64,000 nucleotides of DNA from CAVVAL01 sp963742725 (GTDB lineage Bacteria; Actinomycetota; Actinomycetes; Mycobacteriales; Cryptosporangiaceae): assembly GCA_963742725.1 (NCBI GenBank), contig CAVUMX010000001.1, forward strand, positions 1,736,001-1,800,000. The letters are read 5' to 3'. Within the stretch, counting starts at the first letter, position 1, and each line of letters begins with the position of its first letter. The notes under the pieces were generated by a model. The model did not search any database, had not been told where the DNA came from, and saw nothing but the letters and a program-made list of their open reading frames with translations. Of this stretch, positions 15,369-23,341 are shown in pieces. The translations under genes were made by a program, and so were the position numbers.

Positions 15369-16487
15369 GTGATCATCACCCCGTCCGAACGCCGAAAGGC
15401 CGAACGGTTCGAGGAGCTCGTCAACGGACGAGCACAGGCCGATGAGAACGAGGGGGCGCACTTCGCGCTCGCCTCCCGGTTGCAGTCCGTGAACACGGGC
15501 GGCGCCGTCGACCCGGCCTTCCGCGACCGGCTCCGCACCCGGCTCCTGGCCGTGGCGCACGTGCAGGGCTCCGCGAGCGACGCCGACACGCGTCCCACGC
15601 GGAGCCAGCGGCACACGCGGTACGCGTCGGGCCGACGGCTGCCCCGTCGCCTGGCCCTCGCGGGCACCACCGTGGCGGCGCTCGTCGCGCTGTCCGGCGT
15701 CGGTGCCGCGTCCGGTGACGCCGTCCCCGGCGACCCGCTGTACAGCGTCAAGCGCAGCCGGGAAGCCGCACAGCTCGCGCTGGCCCGCTCGGACGTCAGC
15801 CGTGGCCAGCTCCACCTCCAGTTCGCGCGCACCCGGCTCACCGAGGCCGGGCGGGTCCAGGGCGACGAGGGCGAGCTGCGGCGGGTCCTCGACGACATGG
15901 ACGCCGACACCCGCACCGGCATGAAGGACCTCAGCGGCGCCGCCGTCGAACGCCAGGACCGCGCCCCGCTGGACGCCGTCGACGAGTTCGTCGCCATCCA
16001 GCGCCGCGAGCTGATCACGCTGGTCGGCACGCTGCCGGAGAAGCGGCGGGTCCGCGCCCTCGACTCGCTCAAGCTGCTGGAAGACGTCAGCGACCGGTCC
16101 GGCGCGCTGCGCCCGTCCCTGCTGTGCACCGTCGGCTACACCGGCGCCAACCGCAGCGACGAACTCGGTCCGCTGCCCCGGCGCTGCGCCGCGCTGCCCG
16201 GTGTGGAGCCGGGCGGCTCCGGTGTGCCGGGCGGCCCGGACACGTCCACCGGCGACCCGACCAAGCGGCCCGGCACGACCGTGCCGCACTCGTCGGTCTC
16301 GACCGGCCCCAGCGCGACTCCGTCGGCCACCGGCGCGCCCACCGACCCGACCGAGCCCGGCACACCGCCGAGCGGCGACCCCCTCCCGTCCCCGTCGCCG
16401 ACCGGCGGCACGAAGGGTCTGGTCGGCGCCGTCACGGACACCGTCGGCAGCGTCATCGGCGGCCTCCTCGGCGGCGGCAACCGCTAG
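15369..16487 (+). CDS. rsbN: Membrane anti-sigma factor RsbN-like (DUF5667)
   Basis: About 372 residues. The N-terminal cytoplasmic part (about 1-93, ERRKAERFEELVNGR...) should bind sigma-BldN. A membrane segment follows (about 94-112, LALAGTTVAALVALSGVG), then an external DUF5667 domain starting GDAVPGDPLYSVKRSREAA, then a Pro/Ser/Thr-rich tail ending in a Gly-rich segment. The GTG at 15369 has AGAAGGGGGG 8 nt upstream; 15360 is an alternative. Position directly after bldN and the sigma-BldN-like promoter make the assignment strong. The external domain may sense an envelope signal (inference). Confidence 0.88.
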   Translation: MIITPSERRKAERFEELVNGRAQADENEGAHFALASRLQSVNTGGAVDPAFRDRLRTRLLAVAHVQGSASDADTRPTRSQRHTRYASGRRLPRRLALAGTTVAALVALSGVGAASGDAVPGDPLYSVKRSREAAQLALARSDVSRGQLHLQFARTRLTEAGRVQGDEGELRRVLDDMDADTRTGMKDLSGAAVERQDRAPLDAVDEFVAIQRRELITLVGTLPEKRRVRALDSLKLLEDVSDRSGALRPSLLCTVGYTGANRSDELGPLPRRCAALPGVEPGGSGVPGGPDTSTGDPTKRPGTTVPHSSVSTGPSATPSATGAPTDPTEPGTPPSGDPLPSPSPTGGTKGLVGAVTDTVGSVIGGLLGGGNR

Positions 16488-16497
16488 CGCCCAGTGT

Positions 16498-16531
16498 CGC
16501 CTGGCGCCGGTGAACATCCGGTGGCCAGGCG
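16498..16531 (+). terminator. Hairpin after rsbN
   Basis: CGCCTGGCGCCGG (16498-16510) pairs with CCGGTGGCCAGGCG (16518-16531) with a one-base bulge and 7-nt loop, 11 bp past the rsbN stop. No T-tract. Confidence 0.5.
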
Positions 16532-16683
16532 TCGTGCGGTGAACGGCGCCCGCGGTGAACTTCCCGTGCGGATCGGCATCGGACCCTGTGGATGACGACA
16601 AGGCCGTCCGGTCGTGCCGTTAGGCTGGCGGTAGGCACGCGTCGATGGGGACGCGCCGCCCGCTCAGCCACCGGAGGGACGCC

Positions 16684-17577
16684 GTGACCTCGATCATCCA
16701 GCGGCGACGGCGCCGCCGACAGCGCGACGACGAGATCCGCCATGTCCTGGCCGGCACCGCCAGTGCGGCCGCCGCCGAGGTCGAGGCGTCCCTGACGGTC
16801 CCGCCCGATCCCACCGCGGCCGCGTTCTTCGACGTCGACAACACGATGATGATGGGCGCATCGATCTACCACTTCGCCAAGGGCATGGCGGCGCGGAAGT
16901 ACTTCACGACCGGCGATCTGGCGAAGTTCGGCTGGCAGCAGCTCAAGTTCCGGGTCTCCGGCGCCGAGAGCCACGACGGCATGGTGCAGGCGCGCGAGGC
17001 GGCGCTGGCGTTCGTGGCCGGGCGTGAGGTCGCCGAGATCGTCCAGCACGGCGAAGAGATCTACGACGAGCTGATGGCCGACCGCATCTGGACGGGCACC
17101 CAGGCGCTCGCGCAGGCCCACCTGGACGCCGGCCAGCGCGTCTGGCTGGTCACGGCGACCCCGGTCGAACTCGCGACGATCATCGCCAAGCGGCTCGGCC
17201 TCACCGGCGCTCTCGGCACGGTGTCCGAGGTCGAGGACGGCCGGTACACCGGGCGCCTTGTCGGTGAACCGCTGCACGGCCCGGCCAAGGCCGAGGCCGT
17301 CCGCGCGCTCGCCCAGCGGGAGAACCTCGACCTGCAGCGGTGCACCGCCTACAGCGATTCATCCAACGACGTGCCGATGCTCAGCGCCGTCGGCAAGGCG
17401 TTCGCGATCAATCCCGACAGCGATCTGCGCAAAGTCGCAAGGGAGAACGGCTGGGAAATCCGCGACTACCGGACGGCCCGCAAAGCCGCAAAGGTGGGCG
17501 TTCCCGCCCTTCTCGGCGCCGGGGCTGTCGCAGGTGGCCTCGCGGCCGGCTACGCGATGCGCCGGAAGCGTCGCTGA
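16684..17577 (+). CDS. HAD-IB family phosphatase (SerB1/CicA-like)
   Basis: A 297-residue protein with HAD motif I AAFFDVDNTMMMGAS, motif II LVTATPVE, motif III lysine in GPAKAEAVR and motif IV YSDSSNDVPMLSAVG. These define the subclass IB phosphoserine phosphatase-like group. The N-terminus is strongly basic (RRRRRRQRDDE), and the C-terminus has a Gly/Ala-rich hydrophobic stretch (about 270-290) ending RRKRR, perhaps a membrane tether. GTG follows GGAGGG. The M. tuberculosis homologue would be SerB1 (Rv0505c); substrate unproven. Confidence 0.85.
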   Translation: MTSIIQRRRRRRQRDDEIRHVLAGTASAAAAEVEASLTVPPDPTAAAFFDVDNTMMMGASIYHFAKGMAARKYFTTGDLAKFGWQQLKFRVSGAESHDGMVQAREAALAFVAGREVAEIVQHGEEIYDELMADRIWTGTQALAQAHLDAGQRVWLVTATPVELATIIAKRLGLTGALGTVSEVEDGRYTGRLVGEPLHGPAKAEAVRALAQRENLDLQRCTAYSDSSNDVPMLSAVGKAFAINPDSDLRKVARENGWEIRDYRTARKAAKVGVPALLGAGAVAGGLAAGYAMRRKRR

Positions 17578-17724
17578 GCGCATATCACGTCAAGAACTGT
17601 CGCCATCGTTTGCTAGATTTGGCGGGCGTTAGAAACCGGCGTTGGGGCGCTGACGAATCGATCCGATCAGTTGCGCCGGTCGCGCATAGTCGTCATCAGA
17701 GATACCTACTGCACGGGGAGACCC

Positions 17725-18816
17725 ATGACGAAAACCCGTACTGCCTTCGTGTCCGCGTTATCCGTGGTCATGGCGGCAGGCGTCGCAGCGGCAATGGCAA
17801 TGCCCGCCCAGGCCGCTCCTGGCACCGGCACGACGAAGGGCAGCCCCGCGATCACATCCGCGCGGGAAGAACTTCCGTCCAAGGCCCGCATCAAGGCCGC
17901 CAAGCGTGCCCTCACCAAGGCGCGTTCCATCCAGTCCAGCACGCCGAAGTCGATGGCGGTCAAGGCCGCCGCGGCGCCGGCCGACATCACCCCGGCCCAC
18001 ATCGGCCTGGTCGTCGACCGCGTCTACGTCCGCGGCACCGACGGGCGCGTGTACTACAACACGTCCGACCCCGGTGGCGCGTGGAAGGCGTACAACAGCG
18101 GCAAGGTGAACTCCGCGCCGTCCGGCGTCCGCTTTGACGCCGAGGGCTACGCGGCCTTGCTCTTCGCCCGCGGCGCCGACAACAAGCTCGTCGTCGGCTT
18201 CCAGGAGGACGGCCACCCCGACGAGGCGTGGGACAACGGGCTCGGCGGCAACCTCACCTCGGCGACGGCCACGGCCTTCGACGAGACCCACATCTACGTC
18301 GTGGCGCGCGGCGGCGACGGCGCCATCTGGCTCCGCACGCTGGACGAGACTGACCCCGCGAACCCGGTCTGGCTGCCGTGGCGCTCGCTGGGCGGCGTGT
18401 CCACCACCGCGCCGACGCTGGTGAATCACCCGGAGCGGGGCATCCTCGCGCACGTCCGGGGCACCGACGGCAAGCTGTACGAGCGCAACATCGCCTCCGG
18501 CTCCTGGACCAGCCTCAAGACGCCGAAGGTGACCTCCAGCGCTGACTTCGCCATCACCTGGGGCGCCCCGGCGACGATCCTCAACGCCGGCTGGCGCGGG
18601 ACCGACAACGCCCTGTACCTCGAGCACAGCGAGACCGGCCAGATCAAGGCCGGCGGCATCCTGACCTCCGGCCCGGCCATCCAGTCCTGGATGGACGACG
18701 CCGGCGTCTTCTACCGCGAGACGTTCGTACGGGGCAACAACGGCGCCCTCTACCGCTACTACGAGGCGGGCACGACCCCGGGCGTCTTCCAGGCCTTCGG
18801 CGGCAAGCTCACCTGA
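17725..18816 (+). CDS. Secreted PLL/DUF346-like beta-propeller protein, paralogue 1
   Basis: A 363-residue exported protein. Residues 1-31 form a signal peptide ending MPAQA-AP. A Lys/Ala-rich helical region (about 40-85) precedes repeated blades marked by RGTDGRVYYN, RGADNKLVVG, RGGDGAIWLR, RGTDGKLYER, RGTDNALYLE and RGNNGALYRY. These recurring R-G-x-D/N-x-x-hydrophobic-Y/W units match the PLL/tectonin lectin type (DUF346), suggesting glycan binding outside the cell. GGGGAG precedes the ATG. The ~150-bp upstream spacer has no clear promoter. Ends in its own 15-bp terminator hairpin. Confidence 0.8.
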   Translation: MTKTRTAFVSALSVVMAAGVAAAMAMPAQAAPGTGTTKGSPAITSAREELPSKARIKAAKRALTKARSIQSSTPKSMAVKAAAAPADITPAHIGLVVDRVYVRGTDGRVYYNTSDPGGAWKAYNSGKVNSAPSGVRFDAEGYAALLFARGADNKLVVGFQEDGHPDEAWDNGLGGNLTSATATAFDETHIYVVARGGDGAIWLRTLDETDPANPVWLPWRSLGGVSTTAPTLVNHPERGILAHVRGTDGKLYERNIASGSWTSLKTPKVTSSADFAITWGAPATILNAGWRGTDNALYLEHSETGQIKAGGILTSGPAIQSWMDDAGVFYRETFVRGNNGALYRYYEAGTTPGVFQAFGGKLT

Positions 18817-18827
18817 TCGCACATCGC

Positions 18828-18864
18828 GTCCACCGGCAGGGCCGCCAACGCCCTGCCGGTGGAC
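18828..18864 (+). terminator. Terminator between the two propeller genes
   Basis: Perfect 15-bp stem: GTCCACCGGCAGGGC (18828-18842) with its complement at 18850-18864 and a 7-nt loop. It starts 12 bp past the first gene's stop, so the second gene, 26 bp further on, may depend on read-through or on a promoter within this short region. Confidence 0.7.
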
Positions 18865-18889
18865 GTCTCTACTCACGGGGGTAACACCA

Positions 18890-19960
18890 ATGTTCAGAAC
18901 CAGGTCCATCCTGCTCACCGCGTTATCGGCGGTCCTAGCCGCCGGCGCGACCGCGGCCATGACGCTGCCCGCGCAGGCCGCCCCGGCGACGGCCGATACC
19001 GCAAAGCCCGCGCTCACCAAGGCGGACAGGGCCAAGATCGTGCGGGCTGCCGCGAAGGCGGCCAAGAGCTCGAAGTCCATCGCCGCCTCGACTCCGAAGG
19101 CCATGTCGGCCCGGGCCGCGGCGGCGCCGGCCGACGTCACCCCGGCACACGTCGGCTACGCCATCGGCCGTGTCTACGGGCGCGGCACTGACGGCCGTAT
19201 CTGGTGGCGTCCGGCTGCGGGCAATGCCGGGTGGAAGCCGTTCGCCGACAAGGTGAACTCAGGCCCGGCCGCGCTCGACGCGACCGACGAAACCGGCACC
19301 GCCGTCATGCTCTTCGCCCGGGGCGCCAGCAACCAGCTGGTCTGGAACGTCCAGCTGGACGGCGCGCCGGACGACATCTGGCTGCCGCTCGGTGGCAACC
19401 TCACCTCCGCTCCGTCGGCCGCTGTCGCCGGGGACGGCCTGTACGTCACCGCCCGCGGTGGCGACGGCGCGATCTGGGTCCGCGTCTTCGACTACGCCGC
19501 CGATGACTGGCTGCCCTGGCGCTCGCTCGGCGGGCTCTCGACGTCGGCCGCGTCGATCGTCTACCACCCGGGCATCGGCACGCTCGTCACCACCCGGGGC
19601 ACGAACGGCAACGTCTACCAGCGCCGCGGCGACGTGTCGGGCAGCTGGGTCCAGCTCGCCCTGCCGACGATCAGCTCCCGTCCGGAGGTGAACGTCGCGG
19701 AGCTTCCGGCCGGCCCGAAGATGAGCTTCGCCTGGCGTGGCGCCGACAACGCCCTCTACCTGGATGACCAGCAGTGGGGTCGGCGGCGTGCGGGCGGTGT
19801 CCTCACGTCGGGCGCGACGATCTACGCGTGGGACGAGCCGGCCATGCCGTACTTCCACGTCCAGGCGTTCGCGCGCGGCACCGACAACGCTATGTACCAC
19901 TACGACACCGATCCGTCGGGCGGCGGTCGCTGGATCCGGCTCGGCGGCAGCTTCACCTGA
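18890..19960 (+). CDS. Secreted PLL/DUF346-like beta-propeller protein, paralogue 2
   Basis: A 356-residue tandem paralogue of the preceding gene with the same layout: signal peptide ending LPAQA-AP, basic helical stretch, an APADVTPAHVGY junction nearly identical to paralogue 1, then blades with RGTDGRIWWR, RGASNQLVWN, RGGDGAIWVR, RGTNGNVYQR, RGADNALYLD and RGTDNAMYHY. Its start follows CGGGGGTAACACCA. The pair arose by tandem duplication and has since diverged in the binding loops, which could give different glycan preferences (inference). No catalytic domain is seen. Confidence 0.8.
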   Translation: MFRTRSILLTALSAVLAAGATAAMTLPAQAAPATADTAKPALTKADRAKIVRAAAKAAKSSKSIAASTPKAMSARAAAAPADVTPAHVGYAIGRVYGRGTDGRIWWRPAAGNAGWKPFADKVNSGPAALDATDETGTAVMLFARGASNQLVWNVQLDGAPDDIWLPLGGNLTSAPSAAVAGDGLYVTARGGDGAIWVRVFDYAADDWLPWRSLGGLSTSAASIVYHPGIGTLVTTRGTNGNVYQRRGDVSGSWVQLALPTISSRPEVNVAELPAGPKMSFAWRGADNALYLDDQQWGRRRAGGVLTSGATIYAWDEPAMPYFHVQAFARGTDNAMYHYDTDPSGGGRWIRLGGSFT

Positions 19961-19977
19961 GACTGACGAGATAACGG

Positions 19978-20011
19978 CAGGCCCCGTCGCGCATCCGCGC
20001 GGCGGGGCCTG
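19978..20011. terminator. Bidirectional terminator between convergent genes
   Basis: CAGGCCCCG (19978-19986) pairs with CGGGGCCTG (20003-20011), with further CGCG pairing inside the loop, and is followed by TTCC on the plus strand. It sits between the plus-strand propeller gene and the minus-strand acyltransferase. Confidence 0.65.
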
Positions 20012-20025
20012 TTCCGTGTGCGGTG

Positions 20026-21699
20026 CTAGGAGAAGACGGACTTCCGCTTCATGAGCAGCCGGTACAGGGTCTGCTGGATCGTCTCCCGGACCTGGTCCGC
20101 GACGTTGAACACCAGCATCGGGTCGTCGGCCCTGTCGGCGAGCGACTCGGTCTCGATCGGCTCGCCGAACTCGATGTACCACTTCGACGGCAGCGGGACC
20201 ATGCCGAGCGGCCCCAACCACGGGAACGTCGGCGTCAGCGGGAAGTACGGCAGGCCGAAGATCCGGGCGAGGAGCTTGGCGTTGCCCAGCATCGGGTAGA
20301 TCTCCTCTGCGCCCACGATCGAGCACGGGATGATCGGCGCCTTCGTCCGCAGCGCCGCCGACACGAAGCCGCCCCGCCCGAAGCGCTGGAGCTTGTACCG
20401 CTCGCTGAACGGCTTGCCGACGCCCTTGAACCCTTCCGGGTACACGCCGACCAGCTCGCCCGAGGACAGCAGCCGTTCCGCGTCCGCGTTGCACGCCAGC
20501 GTGTGACCGGCCTTGCGGGCGAACTCGCCGAGGACCGGTGTCTTGAACACCAGGTCGGCGCCGAGCATCCGCAGGTGCCGGTGGGCCGGATGGTGATCGA
20601 GGATCGCGAGCGCCGTCACCGCGCCGTCGAGCGCGATCACGCCGGAGTGGTTGGCCACGATCAGCGCGGCGCCCTCGTCCGGGATGTTCTCCATGCCGGA
20701 GACCTCGACGCGGAACCACTTCTCGTAGATCGGACGCAGCGGCGCCGCCAGCACCGTGGACGTCAGCTCCGGATCGAACCCGAACTCGTCGACCTCGTAC
20801 TCGCCCGTGAGGCGCCGCCGCACGAACGCGAGCGCCCCGGCGACCTTGCGCTCCCACTCATCAACCGGACGGTCGTCGCGACTACCGCCCGGAGTGGCAC
20901 GGCCCGCCGCGACGTCGTCCGAGGCGGCACCATCAGGCTCGGCGGTTGCCCGGCGGGCGCTGTCCGTGGCGGCCCGGCGGGCGCTGTCCGTGGCGGCGCT
21001 GGCCAGCCCGGCGCTGGACAGGCCGGTGCGGCGCTCGTGACGGGTGTCGTCGGTGCGGGGCCACACCTGCGCGTCGCGGGGCTCGTGGGCGTCCTTGGCT
21101 CGCTGTTCCGTGGGCTCGGTCGCCGGTTCGTGGGACTGCGGCGTCGGCACGGCCTTCGCGGCCGGTCGACGCCGGGACGCCTTCTTGGCCGGCGCCTTGC
21201 GCGTGGCCGGCTTCCCGCCCGCCTCACCCTGCGCGCCGGCGGCACGGTCGCCGGTGGTGCGGCCGCCGGTGGTGCGGTCGCCGGTGGCGGGGTCCCCAGC
21301 AGCGTGGTCGCCGGTGGTGCGGCCGCCCGTGGCGGGGTCTCCAGCAGCGCGGTCGCCGGTGGTGCGGCCGCCGGTCGTGGGGTCTCCAGCAGCGTGGTCG
21401 CCAGCGGTGCTGCCGCTGCCGGTGCGGCCACTGCCGGCGACGGCGCGGTCGTCGGCGGTCGGGCCGTTCCCGGCCTGGTCAGCGGCCCGGCGAGCGGCCC
21501 GCCGGTCACCGGTCCGCTCGGTCGTGGAAACCCGGCCCGTGCCACCCTCGTCCTGGTCGGCGGCGGCCTTGCGGCGGCCGTTGGTCGACCCGGTGCCCGC
21601 CCGACGGTTCGTGGGACGGCGCTGCGGCGGGGTCTCGGGCGTACCGGCGGACGGGGTCTCCAGATCGCCCTTGATGGGGATGATCCGTGCCTCAGCCAT
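20026..21699 (-). CDS. Lysophospholipid acyltransferase-like protein with long repetitive N-terminus
   Basis: A 557-residue protein. The C-terminal ~270 residues form a PlsC-like acyltransferase with IVANHSGVIALDGAV and GVYPEGFKGVGKPFSERY; the Asp lies seven residues after His rather than five as in the classical HX4D, a pattern I also associate with Rv0502-like proteins. The N-terminal ~285 residues are disordered Gly/Asp/Thr/Arg-rich and include about three copies of a 15-residue unit (AAGDPATGGRTTGDx, encoded around 21240-21420). ATG overlaps the upstream epimerase by eight bases. Acyl acceptor unknown. Confidence 0.8.
   Translation of the reverse strand: MAEARIIPIKGDLETPSAGTPETPPQRRPTNRRAGTGSTNGRRKAAADQDEGGTGRVSTTERTGDRRAARRAADQAGNGPTADDRAVAGSGRTGSGSTAGDHAAGDPTTGGRTTGDRAAGDPATGGRTTGDHAAGDPATGDRTTGGRTTGDRAAGAQGEAGGKPATRKAPAKKASRRRPAAKAVPTPQSHEPATEPTEQRAKDAHEPRDAQVWPRTDDTRHERRTGLSSAGLASAATDSARRAATDSARRATAEPDGAASDDVAAGRATPGGSRDDRPVDEWERKVAGALAFVRRRLTGEYEVDEFGFDPELTSTVLAAPLRPIYEKWFRVEVSGMENIPDEGAALIVANHSGVIALDGAVTALAILDHHPAHRHLRMLGADLVFKTPVLGEFARKAGHTLACNADAERLLSSGELVGVYPEGFKGVGKPFSERYKLQRFGRGGFVSAALRTKAPIIPCSIVGAEEIYPMLGNAKLLARIFGLPYFPLTPTFPWLGPLGMVPLPSKWYIEFGEPIETESLADRADDPMLVFNVADQVRETIQQTLYRLLMKRKSVFS
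21240..21420 (-). repeat. 45-nt tandem repeats encoding a 15-residue motif
   Basis: About three and a half units of a 45-nt sequence, with block GGGGTCTCCAGCAGC recurring on the plus strand, encode AAGDPxTGxRTTGDx repeats in the acyltransferase N-terminus. Such in-frame repeats usually vary in copy number between strains. Confidence 0.75.
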
Positions 21700-22735
21700 C
21701 TCGCCTCCCTGTCACCCGTGCCAGCACCGCGCGTTCGGCCAGCTTCACGTTCTCCGGACTGAGCAGCGACGACAGGTTGCGCCCCCGGACGAAATCGTCG
21801 AACGCCTCGACGGTGCTGTAATGCGGGGTCCAGCCGAACGTGCGTTCCAGCTTGCCGATGTCCACGACCCGCCCGTGCGCGAGGAAGTTGAGCTGCTCCG
21901 GGGAGAAGTCGGCGGCGCCGGTGCCACGGATGAGCGCGCCGAGCGGCCCGAGCGCGGCCTGCGGTACCGGCATGCCGATGCGGCCGGCGCGGCGGATCGC
22001 CTGGGACAGCAGCAGCACGCCCGGACCGGCCACGTTGAACGTGCCGTGGTGGTCCTCCAGCGACGCCTGTTGCAGCGCGTCGAGACCGTCCTGGACGTGC
22101 AGGAACTGGAGCCGCGGATCGAAGCCGAGCACCGTGGGCATCATCGGCATCGCGAAGTACCGCGTCAGCGGCGTCTCGATGCGCGGGCTGAGGAAGTTCG
22201 CGAAACGCAGCATCGTGACGGTCACGTCGGGGCGGCGGCGCGCGAAACCGCGCACGTACCCCTCGACCTCGACCGCGTCCTTCGCGTAGCCGCCGCGCGG
22301 CGGACCCTTGGCCTCGATGTCCTCGGTGAACATGGCCGGGTCGCGCGGCGACGAGCCGTAGACGGCCGTCGTCGACCGCACCACCAGCTTGCGGACGCTC
22401 GGCGCCTTCTGGCACGCCGCGAGCATCTGCATGGTGCCGATGACGTTGAATTCCTTCATCGACGTCCGGCCACCCGCGTTGCCAGGTTCGGCCACGACGT
22501 TCATGTGGACGACGGTGTCGACACCGGCGGTCGCGATGACCTTCGCGATCAGCGGATTGCGAATGTCGGCCCGGACGAACTCCGTCCGGCCGATGATGTC
22601 CGCGACCTCACCGGTGGGCGGTGTGGTGTCCACGCCGATGACACGCTCAATGCGTGGATCGGCGGCAAGCCGTGCCGCCACCCGGCCACCCAGGTGACGG
22701 CTGACGCCCGTGACGAGGACGACGTTCGGCGGCAC
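21692..22735 (-). CDS. NAD-dependent epimerase/dehydratase family protein
   Basis: A 347-residue extended SDR. The N-terminus VVLVTGVSRHLGGRVA is a variant of TGxxGxxG, and the active-site region has RSTTAVYG and GGYAKDAVE with a Y-x3-K. It resembles the GalE2/Rv0501 protein, which in mycobacteria lies in the same order between the AURKAIP1/COX24 gene and the acyltransferase. The physiological substrate is not established; UDP-sugar epimerase activity is only a family default. A 35-bp spacer separates it from the small basic protein gene upstream. Confidence 0.85.
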   Translation of the reverse strand: MPPNVVLVTGVSRHLGGRVAARLAADPRIERVIGVDTTPPTGEVADIIGRTEFVRADIRNPLIAKVIATAGVDTVVHMNVVAEPGNAGGRTSMKEFNVIGTMQMLAACQKAPSVRKLVVRSTTAVYGSSPRDPAMFTEDIEAKGPPRGGYAKDAVEVEGYVRGFARRRPDVTVTMLRFANFLSPRIETPLTRYFAMPMMPTVLGFDPRLQFLHVQDGLDALQQASLEDHHGTFNVAGPGVLLLSQAIRRAGRIGMPVPQAALGPLGALIRGTGAADFSPEQLNFLAHGRVVDIGKLERTFGWTPHYSTVEAFDDFVRGRNLSSLLSPENVKLAERAVLARVTGRRDG

Positions 22736-22770
22736 AGAGGCCTCCCGCCGGATCGAAGATGAGGCCGGCG

Positions 22771-22869
22771 CTACTTCTTGTTACGGCGCTGGACGCGGGT
22801 CTTCTTCAGCAGCTTGCGGTGCTTCTTCTTCGCCATCCGCTTACGGCGCTTCTTGATGACCGAGCCCAT
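22771..22869 (-). CDS. AURKAIP1/COX24-domain small basic protein
   Basis: A 32-residue, extremely Lys/Arg-rich protein: starts MGSVIKKRRKRMAKKKHRK and ends VQRRNKK. This matches the AURKAIP1/COX24 family, which in M. smegmatis is ribosome-associated (bS22). The RBS AGGA lies 6 nt before the ATG. Located between the BldC-like gene and the epimerase exactly as Rv0500B in M. tuberculosis. Confidence 0.9.
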   Translation of the reverse strand: MGSVIKKRRKRMAKKKHRKLLKKTRVQRRNKK

Positions 22870-22961
22870 GCCACATCCTCGAGGTTCACAACCGGTTGGT
22901 GATTTGGGGTCCAGCGTAGCTGGCGCCCGTCGGTGTGGTCACCCCGGGCTCGTACGGGCGT

Positions 22962-23162
22962 TCAGGCCGAGTCCGTGAACGCCTCTTTCAGGTACAGGTG
23001 CACCGCGGACTCAGGCACCCGGAACGACCTGCCCACCCGGACCGCGGTCAACTCACCGGAGTGGACGAGCCGATACACGGTCATCTTCGAGACGCGCATC
23101 AGAGATGCCACTTCAGCGACCGTCAAGAACCGGACCTCTGATAGCGGGTTCGATCCAGCCAT
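22962..23162 (-). CDS. BldC-like/excisionase-family DNA-binding protein
   Basis: A 66-residue MerR-type winged-helix protein: MAGSNPLSEVRFLTVAEVA then MRVSKMTVYRLVHSGELTAV and VGRSFRVPESAVHLYLKEAF. The start chosen has AGGTGG 6 nt upstream; an upstream start at 23222 would add 20 residues. Proteins of this group include Rv0500A and Streptomyces BdtA (SCO3328), a BldD target next to the bldN-hem region. It likely binds direct repeats as BldC does (inference). Confidence 0.85.
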   Translation of the reverse strand: MAGSNPLSEVRFLTVAEVASLMRVSKMTVYRLVHSGELTAVRVGRSFRVPESAVHLYLKEAFTDSA

Positions 23163-23250
23163 TCCGAACCACCTACCCGGGCACGCATCGGGCGCCGGCT
23201 TCCCCTCCGGCGCGGAGGACACGCACGTGCTCCTTGAACAGTAACGGTGC

Positions 23251-23281
23251 TGCTGTTAATAGGCGATAGTCAGCAGCATTT
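23251..23281. promoter_or_regulatory. Inverted repeat upstream of the BldC-like gene
   Basis: Imperfectly spaced arms TGCTGCT and AGCAGCA, about 17 nt apart, in the AT-richer leader of the BldC-like gene. Could be an operator or a leader hairpin; no regulator is assigned. Confidence 0.35.
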
Positions 23282-23341
23282 TCCCGCTACTGATAGCTAT
23301 GGAACGCGCACAGAACGCGACACGCCTGGACAGTTCGCCCG

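Noticed and set aside
23140..23160. GGTTCGATCC, resembling a tRNA T-loop
   Set aside because: It lies inside the BldC-like coding sequence and no acceptor or anticodon stem pairs around it. No tRNA, tmRNA or rRNA was found in the window.
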